DNA of 64,000 nucleotides from Methanococcoides methylutens (GCF_000765475.1 NZ_JRHO01000014.1:155574-219573), one strand, 5' to 3'; positions 47,784 to 58,137 are shown, numbered from the stretch's first letter. Notes: a model not told the origin generated them from the sequence alone. A program made the numbers and translations.

Positions 47784-47811
47784 AAAAAAGGATGGTGCGG
47801 TTAAGCACCAT
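47784..47811 (-). terminator. Hairpin terminator after the pilin gene
   Basis: Read on the minus strand, ATGGTGC and GCACCAT pair around TTAACC, followed by CCTTTTTTC. It begins 12 nt after the pilin stop codon and shares GCACCATCCTTTT with the gatD terminator. Confidence 0.7.
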
Positions 47812-47822
47812 GGTTATTGACT

Positions 47823-48209
47823 TTAGCGCCTTACCGTAAGTTCAGCAATCAACTGCTGGCTAGGTACATCCACAATTGTAATAGAATCACCATTCTCCAG
47901 AGCTGAGGAAGTGCTGATAAAGATAGAACTACCTGCAGTCAGGTTATCTTCCGACACAGTTACTGGGGCATTATCAACAATGAGATTGGTATTGTTCCAT
48001 AGAATCTCATCTCCGCCTTGGTGGTTCAAATTGAAACCATCATCTGATACATTGCTCAGTTTTAAACTTGACTGTGGTGCCATCTCGGATGGTCCCATTC
48101 CAAACACGAATGCTGCGATAACAGCAGCAAGGATCACAGTGATTGCGACCATCAGGATTACACCGATGACCGGAGACACTGCGTCTTCATTTCTGTTCAT
48201 TTTAAACAA
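47823..48209 (-). CDS. Archaeal type IV pilin-like protein
   Basis: About 128 residues from the TTG at 48209 (MFKMNRNEDAVSPVIG), which lies eight bases after GGAGG; an internal ATG at 48200 is the alternative. The N-terminus is an archaeal pilin (Pilin_N/DUF1628) signal: short charged leader, AVSPVIGVILMVAITV, and a hydrophobic helix to about residue 38. A small Ser/Asn-rich beta head follows (LNHQGGDEILWNNT). A prepilin peptidase would cut before the hydrophobic helix. It starts about 35 nt downstream of DUF5371, with a TATATAAAA between them. Confidence 0.85.
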   Translation of the reverse strand: MFKMNRNEDAVSPVIGVILMVAITVILAAVIAAFVFGMGPSEMAPQSSLKLSNVSDDGFNLNHQGGDEILWNNTNLIVDNAPVTVSEDNLTAGSSIFISTSSALENGDSITIVDVPSQQLIAELTVRR

Positions 48210-48241
48210 ATTATATTCCTCCACTTTTATATACGCTTAGT

Positions 48242-48448
48242 TTAATTAATACTTTTCTGTTGCTTCTTCTGTACTACTTTCTCTAGCTTGTGAGTCCACA
48301 TCTCATCACTCATTTCAGTGTACTCGCACTCAAGATAGTGCTGAACCGCTGTACTCAGGGCATCCTTTGTAGAGGGTTCTTTGGTCTTTTTCTTAAGTGC
48401 TTCAAGCTGATCCTCAGTAAGTACAGTTTGTGCATGTACAATTTTCAT
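48242..48448 (-). CDS. DUF5371-like small protein
   Basis: 68 residues, beginning MKIVHAQTVLTEDQLEALKKK and continuing KDALSTAVQHYLECEY, with a Lys/Gln-rich end. This resembles DUF5371, small methanogen proteins that read like ribbon-helix-helix or antitoxin-type folds, though no toxin adjoins it. GGAG precedes the ATG. Upstream of the pilin gene on the same strand, so cotranscription is likely. Confidence 0.7.
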   Translation of the reverse strand: MKIVHAQTVLTEDQLEALKKKTKEPSTKDALSTAVQHYLECEYTEMSDEMWTHKLEKVVQKKQQKSIN

Positions 48449-48763
48449 GAGAACTGTCTCCTGATAAGATAATCATGAGAACATACACAGAATCGTCCCC
48501 ATCATAATGAGTATTATAATGATATGCTATATAAAACCGTTTCGCCGAAAAATATCAGAGAAATAATTCCCAATTAATAGATATGAAGAATAAATATAAT
48601 AACTATTGCATACTGCCAAATCGGCAGACAACAAAAACAGCATCAGAAGAGCAATATAAAGAGTAGGATCAAATTAGTGGGAAAACTGCAACGAAATTAG
48701 ATGCAACAAAATAAAAAATAGAAAAACTCCTTTGAAAGGAGCTTTTGATCTGATATAAAGGAC
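48449..48763. other. Non-coding spacer between DUF5371 and purP
   Basis: AT-rich and without a convincing frame. It holds a minus-strand TATA (CTATATAAA on the plus strand, 48527-48535) for DUF5371, implying a leader near 57 nt, and at 48722-48742 a purP terminator (CTCCTTT/AAAGGAG stem followed by T5 on the minus strand). Confidence 0.5.
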
Positions 48764-49921
48764 TTATGTGATGATCTTGTCGAGCTGGCCGGACTCGATA
48801 GCACGGCGGACCTCGAGTGCCACACGTCTTCCGGTACTCATTGGCTTGCGCCAGAGAGTGTTGCCGTATGGGTGACCTACAGACATGTGAACGTTGGTAC
48901 CGCCACCTACCCTTGGGGCAACATCATATATGTAGAAGTTCAGGTCCTTGTCAATGCAGGTCTGGAGGCAGAATGGGCCGATAACTCCAGGATCATAATA
49001 TTCCTTGGATGCCTTTATGTATGCCTCTGAGAGCTTGAAAACTTCCTCGAGGAGAGATTCACGAAGTGTTGCGGAATTGTGTCCACAGACTGTGTACTCA
49101 GGAGTAAGCTGGTGCTCTGCAAGGGTCATCTGTTGTGGTGCAGGAAGCCTTACATGACCGTCAAGGCTAGTCTCGAACCTCCAGTCGATACCGAGCAGCT
49201 CGGTCTTGTTCATCTCTTCTTCTATAGGAGAGTAGAACAGGTCGAAGTTGAAAACAGGACCAATGATGTAACGCTCGATCCTTGCATCTTTTAGAGCTTC
49301 CCTTGTGATAACACCCTGCCTGATGAGAGACTCGGATTTTTCCACATATTCGCTGTATGTTCCTGCTGTAAAGAAACCGCGCTCAAGCGTCTTGACCGCA
49401 TGAGGGAGCTTCACCATTACGAGTTCATCGATGTCTTCCGGATCGGCGATACGCTCAGGGAATGGGAGACCTGCCTTTTCCAGAAGCCAGTAGTAGTCCT
49501 GGTCAAGACCTCTTTCCTCACTGCGGAGCATGTTCCTGCTACCGACCATAGGGACACGGAAGTCGTTCTCTACCGCATCGATGTCACAGTATGAGGTAAA
49601 AGACCTGTTAGGAACGAAAAGAATGTTGTCGTCAATGAGCTTCTGCTGGTTCTCCGGGCGCAGGATCTCATCGAACCTGTCATAGACAGCATAGTCATCA
49701 ACGATACCACGTACAACATTGTTATCAGCGTCCCTCTTGGACTTGAAGTACTCGGTGTAGGTCTTTTCACGTCCGGCCTGGCATATCGCAAAGGTCTCAA
49801 AACCTTCCTCGATAGCGCCGTCATAAACATCCAGTCCTGAATGTGAAGCAACCGCTCCGATCTTGATATTATCAGTGTAATAGCTTTCAGCAATCTCAAT
49901 AATCTCTTTCCTGTCGATCAT
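48764..49921 (-). CDS. purP: Formate-dependent FAICAR synthetase PurP
   Basis: Archaeal ATP-grasp ligase that formylates AICAR with free formate in purine synthesis, replacing the folate-dependent enzyme. The 385-residue protein has IKIGAVASHSGLDVYDGA at the N-terminus, FVPNRSFTSYCDIDAVEN, and a C-terminal YIYDVAPRVGGGTNVHM magnesium/ATP region. Methanogens often have two PurP-like paralogues, so exact activity should be treated as family-level. GGAG lies 8 nt before the ATG. Confidence 0.92.
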   Translation of the reverse strand: MIDRKEIIEIAESYYTDNIKIGAVASHSGLDVYDGAIEEGFETFAICQAGREKTYTEYFKSKRDADNNVVRGIVDDYAVYDRFDEILRPENQQKLIDDNILFVPNRSFTSYCDIDAVENDFRVPMVGSRNMLRSEERGLDQDYYWLLEKAGLPFPERIADPEDIDELVMVKLPHAVKTLERGFFTAGTYSEYVEKSESLIRQGVITREALKDARIERYIIGPVFNFDLFYSPIEEEMNKTELLGIDWRFETSLDGHVRLPAPQQMTLAEHQLTPEYTVCGHNSATLRESLLEEVFKLSEAYIKASKEYYDPGVIGPFCLQTCIDKDLNFYIYDVAPRVGGGTNVHMSVGHPYGNTLWRKPMSTGRRVALEVRRAIESGQLDKIIT

Positions 49922-50070
49922 CCTTTGTTCTCCGGGTTTTTGTGATACAATAGTTAAGTGGTTATAAAAGACTTATTCTTGCATATCAGATAAATTACTG
50001 CATTCCATGGCAAAATAACAAAAAGAGGAGATCATAAGAACCAGTCACCCAGAATGTGATCAAAATTTAA

Positions 50071-50775
50071 TCAGATTGTGCCTGTATATAGACCGATAAC
50101 CACAGGCGTAATAAATGTCTCAATTCCAGCTGCCAGCAAAAGCATAGGCATGATAAAGCGGAAGAACACATTTATCCCCTTCTTGAATTCACCTTTAATA
50201 TCTACATACCTGCCTGCAAGGGCTTTCAGGACATTGATACCCATTCTCACACCCATGGCTGCCGAGATCAGTATCATCGGAAGCTCAATGATGCCATGAG
50301 GCAGGATGCCCAGGAATATATAGGCAAAGCCATTCTCCTGAGATTCAAGGTAGGTCACAACTCCAAGAATGTAGCCATTGGAAACCACGAACAACAAAGG
50401 AATCAGACCAAAGGCCAGTCCCAGGACAAAGGCCATCAGGCTCTTGATAGCATTGTTAAAGAAAATGAACAGCATGATCTCTAACGGGGTCATGCTCATG
50501 ATAAGTTCAACAAGCCCTTCCAAGCCCTCCAGCGCAATATCAGATGATGCAGGGTTTAATGCAGTGTAGAAATAACCGGCAATCCCAGATAATATGAACA
50601 GCACGACAACTAAGGAGATCTCAGGTATCAATCCGGAAATGTAGTTGCGTACATTGCACAAGCCACTTTCACAGGCAGGTGCGCCCTTACTTTCAAAGAC
50701 CGGATCATCGGTATCTTCCAGTGCAGCAGCGTTCATCGAAGTTCCATCAGTGGTAGTATCGTCCATTACCATCAT
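50071..50775 (-). CDS. SpoIIM-like (DUF95) membrane protein
   Basis: 234 residues from the ATG at 50775, which overlaps the stop of the DUF63 gene as ATGA. After about 60 polar residues come four to five hydrophobic helices, with the NNAIKSLMAFVLGLAFGLIP and GILPHGIIELPMILISAAMG segments that define the stage II sporulation M family; in archaea its role is unknown. Translational coupling to DUF63 suggests a shared membrane function. Confidence 0.82.
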   Translation of the reverse strand: MMVMDDTTTDGTSMNAAALEDTDDPVFESKGAPACESGLCNVRNYISGLIPEISLVVVLFILSGIAGYFYTALNPASSDIALEGLEGLVELIMSMTPLEIMLFIFFNNAIKSLMAFVLGLAFGLIPLLFVVSNGYILGVVTYLESQENGFAYIFLGILPHGIIELPMILISAAMGVRMGINVLKALAGRYVDIKGEFKKGINVFFRFIMPMLLLAAGIETFITPVVIGLYTGTI

Positions 50776-51623
50776 ATCCCAAGGGCCATACGGATAGTGT
50801 TCCTGCATGCAGGGGAAAGGCCCAGTATTATGATCACCATCTTTACAAATGTCCTCAGATTCCTTGACTCTTCATCTACAGTGAACTGGGTGTCCAGGAG
50901 ATATATCACAGGCAGGAATATAGCCAGTTTCAGAGGATACATCACCAGAGCAGTGCCTGTCAGGTCAATAAGGTATGCAGGCACGACATGTTTTTCATAA
51001 TAACCAAGAGTGTCAACTCCGATAAAGGTTGAGGATGCATCAAGCAGGTGTGCCCAGATGATCATCAGATTGAGACGGTCATTTATGTAAGGCCAGCCGA
51101 CCTTTTCCAGCAGGAAATAGATAGCACCTGCAAATAGTGTTCCTGAGGAAACGATTGCAATAAGACTGAACGGACGCTCAACATCTTCCACAACAAGAAG
51201 GGCTATTATGTTCAGTACGAACCAGCCAAGTCCCAGTAATGCAAAGGACCGGTTCCCGTCAGTGACCTTGCCTGATGAATAAAGCCATCTTGAGAAAAGA
51301 AGGCATATTACAGTACCAACGAACACCACGAAATAGATGTTAGGGGTTATGAACAGATAACTAAGAGGAGGGTCAAAGATACCGGCATCCTCCATAACTC
51401 TCAGGGAAGAACCTGCCAGCACAAAGGGAACAATGGAGAAAACAAATCTTTCATCCACCTTAACATTCCACTTGTCGAGCATTTTTGCCACTGCAAATAC
51501 ACAGATACCAAGGATCAGTGCCCATGTGAGAGTATTTACCGGATTATATCCACTATCCTGGAAAATAGGATCGAGATAGTACTCATTAACAAATTGCATA
51601 ATTTTATCTACGAACGGACACAT
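50772..51623 (-). CDS. DUF63 integral membrane protein
   Basis: 283 residues with about eight hydrophobic segments. DSGYNPVNTLTWALILGICVF near the N-terminus and IIWAHLLDASSTFIGVDTLGY in the middle are DUF63 hallmarks; the HLLDASST motif is the most conserved. The family is archaeal and uncharacterised. First gene of a two-gene unit with the SpoIIM-like protein; convergent neighbours on either side are unrelated metabolically. Confidence 0.88.
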   Translation of the reverse strand: MCPFVDKIMQFVNEYYLDPIFQDSGYNPVNTLTWALILGICVFAVAKMLDKWNVKVDERFVFSIVPFVLAGSSLRVMEDAGIFDPPLSYLFITPNIYFVVFVGTVICLLFSRWLYSSGKVTDGNRSFALLGLGWFVLNIIALLVVEDVERPFSLIAIVSSGTLFAGAIYFLLEKVGWPYINDRLNLMIIWAHLLDASSTFIGVDTLGYYEKHVVPAYLIDLTGTALVMYPLKLAIFLPVIYLLDTQFTVDEESRNLRTFVKMVIIILGLSPACRNTIRMALGI

Positions 51624-51714
51624 TGGTTATCACTTGATAGAGTTATAGGAACAACCTAATAACACTAATACTTATTAATATATGGTTTCAGGAATATCAG
51701 AAAACCATACACAT

Positions 51715-52788
51715 ATGGACGTGACGCAGAATATGAACGTACAGAAGAGATGGATGCAACTCCCAAGGGATATCGTGATCGGACATGGTGTCATCGATGA
51801 TGTTAAGAATGTCTGCGCAGACCTCAAACTTGTTGACAATGCATTGATAGTCACAGGTAAGAGCACAAGGAAGATAGCTGGCGACATTGTCCATGATTCA
51901 CTGGTCGACAGTGGGCAGAACGTGGAAATGATCGTTTCTGAAGCTGCTTCCATGAAAGAGGTTGACAGGGTAAGAAGACAGGCGGTCGATTCAGACGTGG
52001 AATACCTGCTTGGAGTTGGCAGCGGGAAATCCATAGATGTTGCAAAGCTTGCAGCAACAGAGATCGAAGTACCATTCATAAGTGTGCCAACAGCTGCATC
52101 ACATGATGGTATAGTCTCATCCAGAGCGTCCATAAAAGATGGTACAAAAACAGCATCCATCCAGGCAAATGCACCCATGGCGGTCGTAGCTGATACCGAG
52201 ATCATCGCAAATGCACCCTACCGGCTGCTTGCATCAGGCTGTGGAGATATAATTTCCAACTGTACTGCAGTTCTGGACTGGCAACTTGCAAATCGACTGC
52301 AGAATGTGCCATTCAGCGAATATGCTGCAGCGCTTTCAAGCATGACAGCACAAATACTGATCGATTCTGCAGATACTATAAAACCTGAACTGGAAAGTTC
52401 TGTGCGTATGGTGGTCAAGGCACTTGTATCAAGTGGTGTTGCAATGAGCATTGCCGGCTCATCAAGACCGGCATCAGGATCCGAGCACATGTTCAGTCAT
52501 GCACTTAATAAGGTAGCACCCATACCGGCACTTCACGGTGAACAGTGCGGTGTTGGAACAATAATGATGATGTACCTGCATGGCGGTGACTGGAAGAGGA
52601 TACGCGATGCACTCAAGATCATAAACGCTCCGGTAACCGCAGAGGAGATGGGAATTGAAGATAAGTATATATTAGAAGCACTTGTACTCTCACATACCAT
52701 CCGTCCCGAAAGATATACAATACTTGCCACAGGCCTGACACCTGATGCTGCCGAGATAGTTGCGAGGAAAACAAAAGTAATATCCTAA
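51715..52788 (+). CDS. egsA: Glycerol-1-phosphate dehydrogenase
   Basis: Makes sn-glycerol-1-phosphate, the backbone of archaeal ether lipids, from DHAP. The core has [16 protein letters not shown], the nucleotide-binding [33 protein letters not shown] and the zinc-site [13 protein letters not shown] place the start at 51715 because a TATA-like TTATTAATATATGG at about 51671-51684 overlaps an earlier in-frame ATG (51682), which would then be upstream of the transcript; neither has a good Shine-Dalgarno. Complete and typical. Confidence 0.95.
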   Translation: MDVTQNMNVQKRWMQLPRDIVIGHGVIDDVKNVCADLKLVDNALIVTGKSTRKIAGDIVHDSLVDSGQNVEMIVSEAASMKEVDRVRRQAVDSDVEYLLGVGSGKSIDVAKLAATEIEVPFISVPTAASHDGIVSSRASIKDGTKTASIQANAPMAVVADTEIIANAPYRLLASGCGDIISNCTAVLDWQLANRLQNVPFSEYAAALSSMTAQILIDSADTIKPELESSVRMVVKALVSSGVAMSIAGSSRPASGSEHMFSHALNKVAPIPALHGEQCGVGTIMMMYLHGGDWKRIRDALKIINAPVTAEEMGIEDKYILEALVLSHTIRPERYTILATGLTPDAAEIVARKTKVIS

Positions 52789-52909
52789 AAAGCTACAAAA
52801 AGCAGAGCAGATAGGATAAGCAATATTATCGGAACATGGGACACAATACTTACAATAAATATCATACTTACATACATTATTACAGTTTCATAATACACAA
52901 GGTGATTAG

Positions 52910-53362
52910 ATGGAGGACATGGATACCGCTATAACACTCATTGGAACCAGGCTTGCAAAGGAAGGCGAAGAGTTCTTTTTCGAAGGTGAAGCACCCGAAT
53001 GCGAACAATGCAAGTTGAAGAACACATGCATGGGTCTTGAAAAAGGAAGAAAGTACAGGATAGTCAAGGTCAGGAACCAGACCACTCATGAGTGCTTTGT
53101 CCATGATACCGGCGCATTGGTAGTAGATGTTATCAAAGCACCTATAATTGCAGCAATTGATTCCAAAAAGGCGATCAAGGGCGCAACTATCCGATATCAG
53201 ACCCCAAATTGCGATGGCGAACTTGATTCTGAGACATATGACCTCTGCCATCCAAAAGGCCTCCGTAATGGGGACAAATGCAGCATAAACAAAGTGATGG
53301 AGAATGTGGATATCGAATCAGAACAATCAGGTTCACTTAAAAAAGTAGAACTACTGCTCTGA
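52910..53362 (+). CDS. UPF0179 family protein
   Basis: 150 residues with a four-cysteine area, ECEQCKLKNTCMGLEKGRKY, plus later cysteines (HECFVHD, TPNCDGE, DLCHPKG). The opening AITLIGTRLAKEGEEFFFEG matches UPF0179, an archaeal family of unknown function probably binding a metal or iron-sulfur cluster. AAGGTG precedes the ATG. Followed 80 nt later by DUF2150 on the same strand. Confidence 0.85.
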   Translation: MEDMDTAITLIGTRLAKEGEEFFFEGEAPECEQCKLKNTCMGLEKGRKYRIVKVRNQTTHECFVHDTGALVVDVIKAPIIAAIDSKKAIKGATIRYQTPNCDGELDSETYDLCHPKGLRNGDKCSINKVMENVDIESEQSGSLKKVELLL

Positions 53363-53442
53363 AACGGTTCGAATGTCTTTTATATGAATACTGGAAACAT
53401 GTCCTAAATAAACCTAGAAATGCAATAAAACGAGGTATCAAG

Positions 53443-54063
53443 ATGCCAGAATCTCATGAAAAGATCGAACATGAATTTTATACAACAGACCGCTGGAACA
53501 ACTGGCTTAAACAGGTAAAGGAAAGCGGGTTCGAATTTAAGGAAGAAGAAAGCTCTGAAAAGGAAGGGGCTGTTTTTGTGAACATGACAGATGATGTCAT
53601 TCTCGCATGCCTCAAGGTAATTGCAAAGAATGAAAGCAATGCACTTCCTGCAGAAGATGCCATGGCAATACTTGATGATATCAAGAACATCGCACTCACA
53701 GAGGTTGAACCAATATCCGAAGATATTGACCTAATGATCGAATCCCTTCAGACATCGCTCATGGGAAGTTTTGCTGGATTTGAATGTTACATTAGCAAAG
53801 ACTTCGACAAGGAAACAGATATCGGTGAACTTATCAACGCAGCAGTGGAATCAGAAGAAACAGAAGATATTGATTCTGCAATTTACTGCGTAGCCCAGGT
53901 AGGAGCACTTGTGCTTGACGGCAAAAAACTTCCCGAATCTTCAATGGAAGAACTCCCATACGGACTTGTTGCAGAATGGCTCGATGGCATTGATTCTATC
54001 GAAGCCGCCATGATAGGGTCTGACAGCTATAAAGAAGATGATGGCGAATACGACGACGCCTGA
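53443..54063 (+). CDS. DUF2150 family protein
   Basis: 206-residue, strongly acidic, helical protein with FYTTDRWNNWLKQVKESGF at the start and LQTSLMGSFAGFECYIS in the middle. Matches archaeal DUF2150 as I recall it; function unknown. No membrane or signal segment. The T-rich stretch immediately after the stop (TTTTTTTAATCTTTTATTTTT) probably ends the transcript. Confidence 0.75.
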   Translation: MPESHEKIEHEFYTTDRWNNWLKQVKESGFEFKEEESSEKEGAVFVNMTDDVILACLKVIAKNESNALPAEDAMAILDDIKNIALTEVEPISEDIDLMIESLQTSLMGSFAGFECYISKDFDKETDIGELINAAVESEETEDIDSAIYCVAQVGALVLDGKKLPESSMEELPYGLVAEWLDGIDSIEAAMIGSDSYKEDDGEYDDA

Positions 54064-54359
54064 TTTTTTTAATCTTTTATTTTTCATGTTTTTTAAGTGA
54101 TCATTCTGTTGGTTGTTTCTTTTATCGTTGGTTCTTTTTTCGTTGTTTACTTATTATTGCATAGTTATTTTTCGTTCAGTTTAACAGTTGGACAATAATC
54201 TATAAGTCGATCGATCATTACTAAGCCAGTCACCCAGATGAACAACGGATGGAATCCGAATTGTTTTTATGTAATTAAATTATCTATGGAGTAACACAAA
54301 TGGTGTACAAACGTATGAACACCGTTAACATCAAAATTAAAATATCAGAGGTAATAAAA

Positions 54360-54755
54360 ATGAGCGAAAAGATCGGAATCTTGGCTATTGGACACGGAAG
54401 CAGACTGCCTTACAACAAGGAAGTTGTTACAGAGATCGCAGATACCATTGCAAAAAAGCACCCAGAATATATTATCAAAACGGGCTTCATGGAGAACTGC
54501 GGCCCATCCGTAGAAGAAGGACTCGCATCCTTTGAAGGCACAGGCGTTACAAAGATCGCAGCAGTTCCAGTATTCCTTGCATCCGGTGTACACATCACAG
54601 AAGATATCCCTGAGATCCTCAAGCTTGACCCTGAGACAAGCGAGGGTAAATTTACAGTAGATGGAAAGGAAGTTCCTGTCGTCTATGGTAAACCACTGGG
54701 TCACCACGAGCTCCTTGCAGAACTTGTGTTCGAAAGAGCAGCAGAAGTACTGTAA
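54360..54755 (+). CDS. cfbA: Sirohydrochlorin nickelochelatase CfbA
   Basis: First enzyme of coenzyme F430 synthesis; inserts nickel into sirohydrochlorin. The 131-residue protein is the small CbiX-type homodimeric chelatase with active-site His in [14 protein letters not shown] and in [14 protein letters not shown] start it at 54360 (AGAGGT upstream). A second in-frame ATG at 54300 has an equally good GGAG, would add 20 residues, and cannot be dismissed. Heads the five-gene F430 operon; a TATA-like TTTTTATGTAATT lies near 54263. Confidence 0.93.
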   Translation: MSEKIGILAIGHGSRLPYNKEVVTEIADTIAKKHPEYIIKTGFMENCGPSVEEGLASFEGTGVTKIAAVPVFLASGVHITEDIPEILKLDPETSEGKFTVDGKEVPVVYGKPLGHHELLAELVFERAAEVL

Positions 54756-54773
54756 ATAATAAACTCACAGAAT

Positions 54774-56168
54774 ATGACTGCAGGTCAGAGGGATGCTGTC
54801 GTGCTCGACCTGACGCACGCCGGCATACCAATTGCAAAAGAGATGGTGCGACTTGGATACAATGTTCGTGCCATTGATGTCTATGACACACTGGACAGAT
54901 CCACAATTTCTGACCTGCAGCAGATATTCCCTGTTCTTTCTTCAAATGAAACTTTTGAACTTAAACCTGCAGAAATAGTAGTTGCACCTGTGCACCTAAA
55001 TCCCGAATACCATGTACTGAAAAGTGCAAAGGAAAAAGGGAACAATGTCATCTCCCATCATACGATGGTAGGAAAGCTTGTTCTGGAAAGTGGCAGGCTT
55101 TCGGGTTCAAAGGTCATCGAGCTTACCGGTACAAAAGCCAAGACCAGTACAGCTTCGATCCTTGCAGACATCCTTTCACGAAGTATGGATGTTGTGCTCC
55201 ACACATCAAGGGGACTGGAACACTGGAACGACGGTGTTGCAACCATCATTCACAAAGGCTTAAGCATAGCTCCAGGGAGCATTCTTTCTGCCATCGGGAA
55301 AATAGAAGAGACGAAGATTAAACCGGAAGTGTTCATCTTTGAGACATCCATAGGCGGCACAGGATGTGCTGATATTGGTGTTATAACATCCCTTGAACAG
55401 GATTATGGAATCGCAAATAATACTGCCCTTGCAAGCGATGCTAAACTGCAAATGCTGGACAACGCAAAGGATGGAAGCCTTGCGGTCATCAACCTCAGTG
55501 CTGAAAAAGCACTCCAAAGAACTGCAGATAAGGACCTTAAAGTGATCACATTTAGTGATGAAAAACGACCCAGTGATGCTAACAAGACAAATGCAGATGT
55601 GAATCTTGAGATTAAGGGCAATCGTGTCGTCATTTCCACAACGGATCGAACAATCGAAGCGATCATGGAGGACGGATTCGACATTTCTGCATATATAACT
55701 GCACTATGCTCTGCTGCTGCTATATCACTTTCAATGGGAATTGAGAAAAACGATATCATTGATACATTCCGGAATTTCAGAGGCCTTACAGGAAGAATGG
55801 TAAAAGGAGAACTTGAAGGCAGGATATTGATAGACAATTCCAATTCAGGCATGGATATCCGATCTGTAAAAAGAGCTCTTGATTATGCTTCCGCCATTCC
55901 CTCAGATACCAACAATAGAAACATTGTCATGGTTCTGGGAGAAGAAGCTGAACAGGTATGTGAAGGTCTTCCACCTGAAGATGTATCTGACTTCTTACTG
56001 AAAAACGGAAAATCTCTGGACAGAGCTATATTAGTAGGAACCCGGATGCTTGATATAAAGTATAATGACGCATATTATGCAGGATCATTTGAGGAAGGAC
56101 TATCCACAGCTTTGCAATATACCAGTTTTGGCGATATAATTATATTATGTGTTAAATGTTTCAGATAA
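54774..56168 (+). CDS. cfbE: Coenzyme F430 synthetase CfbE
   Basis: Mur-ligase-like enzyme of 464 residues that closes the final ring of F430 from 15,17(3)-seco-F430-17(3)-acid using ATP. The ATP loop reads ELTGTKAKTSTASILAD (119-125 core), and GRILIDNSNSGMDIRSVKRAL corresponds to the third Mur domain. It begins 18 nt after cfbA and is followed by cfbD, which fixes the assignment. Confidence 0.92.
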   Translation: MTAGQRDAVVLDLTHAGIPIAKEMVRLGYNVRAIDVYDTLDRSTISDLQQIFPVLSSNETFELKPAEIVVAPVHLNPEYHVLKSAKEKGNNVISHHTMVGKLVLESGRLSGSKVIELTGTKAKTSTASILADILSRSMDVVLHTSRGLEHWNDGVATIIHKGLSIAPGSILSAIGKIEETKIKPEVFIFETSIGGTGCADIGVITSLEQDYGIANNTALASDAKLQMLDNAKDGSLAVINLSAEKALQRTADKDLKVITFSDEKRPSDANKTNADVNLEIKGNRVVISTTDRTIEAIMEDGFDISAYITALCSAAAISLSMGIEKNDIIDTFRNFRGLTGRMVKGELEGRILIDNSNSGMDIRSVKRALDYASAIPSDTNNRNIVMVLGEEAEQVCEGLPPEDVSDFLLKNGKSLDRAILVGTRMLDIKYNDAYYAGSFEEGLSTALQYTSFGDIIILCVKCFR

Positions 56169-56197
56169 AACGAATCAATGAAAAATGAGGACCTGTC

Positions 56198-57313
56198 ATG
56201 GACAACAAGAATATTTCGATCATACACCCACGACCAAGCTCCATCGTGGCCGCATTGTATACTTTGAGGGACCTGAACGTTGATGTTGCAATACTTCACG
56301 GCCCACCAGGATGCTCTTTCAAACATGCAAGACTGCTGGAAGAGGACGGTATACATGTTGTAACAACGGCCCTTGATGAAAGCGGTTTCGTTTTCGGAGG
56401 ACACGATGCACTTGTCAACATACTCCACAAGGTAAATGACATGTTCCACCCCAAGCTCATCGGAGTTGTGGGAACCTGTGCAAGCATGATCATAGGCGAG
56501 GAAATGCGTGAACCTGTGATGGAAGCAAATCTTGATGTACCGGTCATTGAAGTGGAAGTTCATGCAGGATACAGGAACAACACCAAAGGAGTGCTCTTCG
56601 CACTGGAATCCGCCCTTGATGCAGGAATCATCGACAGGGAAGAATTCAGCAGACAGCAACACCTTCTGGAAGAAGCAACCAATGTAGAACTGCGCCACGG
56701 TGCTGCAAGTAAGGAATACCTTGCACCATCCCGCGGAGATGTGAAGTACAAAGTTGCACAGAGGATCATCGAGCTTCTCAAAGAAGGAAAGCGCGGGATC
56801 ACTATCATGAACGCCAAGAAAGAGACAGGATACATGTTCGCAGATATTACACTAGCTGTGAACGAGGTCGCTGAACAACTTGGTAAAGCTGACAATATCA
56901 TCAATATGTCCAACACAGACGTTGGTCTTGGACTTCCAAGGGTACGCCACCATGCAGAATGTATCATGAAGGACTTTGAGGAAAAAGGTCTGAAGGTCCA
57001 TGAGATCGTGGGCGGACTGGATGAGTATCCAGTAGCAGGGGCTACCATCGACAAACTAATAGAAGAGAAGTACAGCGACTATGACTTTGCTGTCATCAGC
57101 GGAGTTCCACACGCCATACCAATGGACCACCTCTCCGGCATGGAGATAATCTCTGTCACTAACGGACCAAGGCAGGTACTTCCTCTCAAGGAGCTTGGAC
57201 ATGAACATGTGCTCGTGGAGATCGACCTGCATCCAAAGACACTTGGTGTCAACCATATCGTCGAGTCAGAGTTCGGAGCCACATTAAGGGAAGTTGCAAA
57301 GGAATCACTTTAA
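56198..57313 (+). CDS. cfbD: Ni-sirohydrochlorin a,c-diamide reductive cyclase, NifD-like subunit CfbD
   Basis: Catalytic component of the nitrogenase-like complex that carries out the six-electron reduction and ring closure in F430 synthesis. At 371 residues it is much shorter than NifD and works as a homodimer. Cluster-ligand cysteines are visible in [10 protein letters not shown] (Cys39) and [19 protein letters not shown] precedes the ATG. It requires the NifH-like CfbC encoded next, 15 nt downstream. Confidence 0.95.
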   Translation: MDNKNISIIHPRPSSIVAALYTLRDLNVDVAILHGPPGCSFKHARLLEEDGIHVVTTALDESGFVFGGHDALVNILHKVNDMFHPKLIGVVGTCASMIIGEEMREPVMEANLDVPVIEVEVHAGYRNNTKGVLFALESALDAGIIDREEFSRQQHLLEEATNVELRHGAASKEYLAPSRGDVKYKVAQRIIELLKEGKRGITIMNAKKETGYMFADITLAVNEVAEQLGKADNIINMSNTDVGLGLPRVRHHAECIMKDFEEKGLKVHEIVGGLDEYPVAGATIDKLIEEKYSDYDFAVISGVPHAIPMDHLSGMEIISVTNGPRQVLPLKELGHEHVLVEIDLHPKTLGVNHIVESEFGATLREVAKESL

Positions 57314-57328
57314 ACGGAGCATTCACAG

Positions 57329-58123
57329 ATGAACGTACATAAAAGAATAGCCATCTATGGAAAAGGCGGTATAGGCAAATCCAGTACCGCATCCAACGTT
57401 GCAGCTGCCTGTGCAGATGAAGGATACAAGGTAATGATCATCGGGTGTGACCCAAAGAGCGACTCATCCATCACATTACTGGGAGGCAAACGCATCCCAA
57501 CCATTCTTGACCTTCTGCGTGACGGGGTCGATGTGAAAGAAGAAGATGTTGTCTTCAAAGGCTATAAAGGCGTACAATGTGTCGAGGTCGGCGGTCCTGA
57601 ACCAGGAATCGGATGTGCCGGACGTGGTATCATCGTTGCTATCCAGACACTCAAGAAGATATCAAGATCACTTAACGAAATGGACCTCATAATCTATGAC
57701 GTCCCCGGAGATATCGTATGTGGCGGCTTTGTCGCACCTATACGCAAAGGACTTGTGAAGGAAGCCTACGTCCTGACATCCGGCGAATACATGCCACTCT
57801 ATGCAGCGAACAATATCTGCAGGGGACTCGCAAAGATCAACACCCCACTTAGCGGCATCATCTGCAACTCCCGCAGTGTCAGCCGTGAAGAGGAGATAGT
57901 TACAAAGTTCGCAGCAGAGATCGGAAGCGAGCTTATGGCATTCATCCCGAAGGAACAGATCGTACAGGACTGTGAGAGGGATGGTTTCTCTGTTATGGAG
58001 AAAGCACCTGATTCCAATGTAGCACAGGTGTATCGCAAACTTGCAAGGACAATCATGGAAAGGGACAGCTCGGTCATGCCGGAAGCCCTTGACGATGATC
58101 GCCTACGAGAACTTACAAAGTAA
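57329..58123 (+). CDS. cfbC: Ni-sirohydrochlorin a,c-diamide reductive cyclase reductase CfbC
   Basis: NifH-like ATP-dependent iron protein of 264 residues. P-loop [10 protein letters not shown] at 11-20; the two cysteines holding the bridging [4Fe-4S] cluster are Cys96 (GIGCAGRGI) and Cys131 (DIVCGGF). It delivers electrons to CfbD. The position inside the cfb operon separates it from true NifH; no nifD or nifK is present. Confidence 0.95.
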   Translation: MNVHKRIAIYGKGGIGKSSTASNVAAACADEGYKVMIIGCDPKSDSSITLLGGKRIPTILDLLRDGVDVKEEDVVFKGYKGVQCVEVGGPEPGIGCAGRGIIVAIQTLKKISRSLNEMDLIIYDVPGDIVCGGFVAPIRKGLVKEAYVLTSGEYMPLYAANNICRGLAKINTPLSGIICNSRSVSREEEIVTKFAAEIGSELMAFIPKEQIVQDCERDGFSVMEKAPDSNVAQVYRKLARTIMERDSSVMPEALDDDRLRELTK

Positions 58124-58137
58124 AAAGAGAACATCTC

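Noticed and set aside
47614-47811. 65-codon minus-strand frame between pilin and micropeptide
   Set aside because: Its start lies inside the pilin terminator hairpin, it has no ribosome binding site and its composition is not protein-like.
54110-54165. Repeats of GTTGGTT with T runs after the DUF2150 gene
   Set aside because: Short, imperfect and low complexity; best explained as a T-rich terminator region.
57329-58123. Nitrogenase iron protein NifH
   Set aside because: The gene lies between cfbD and cfbB with no nifD or nifK; it is the F430 reductase CfbC.
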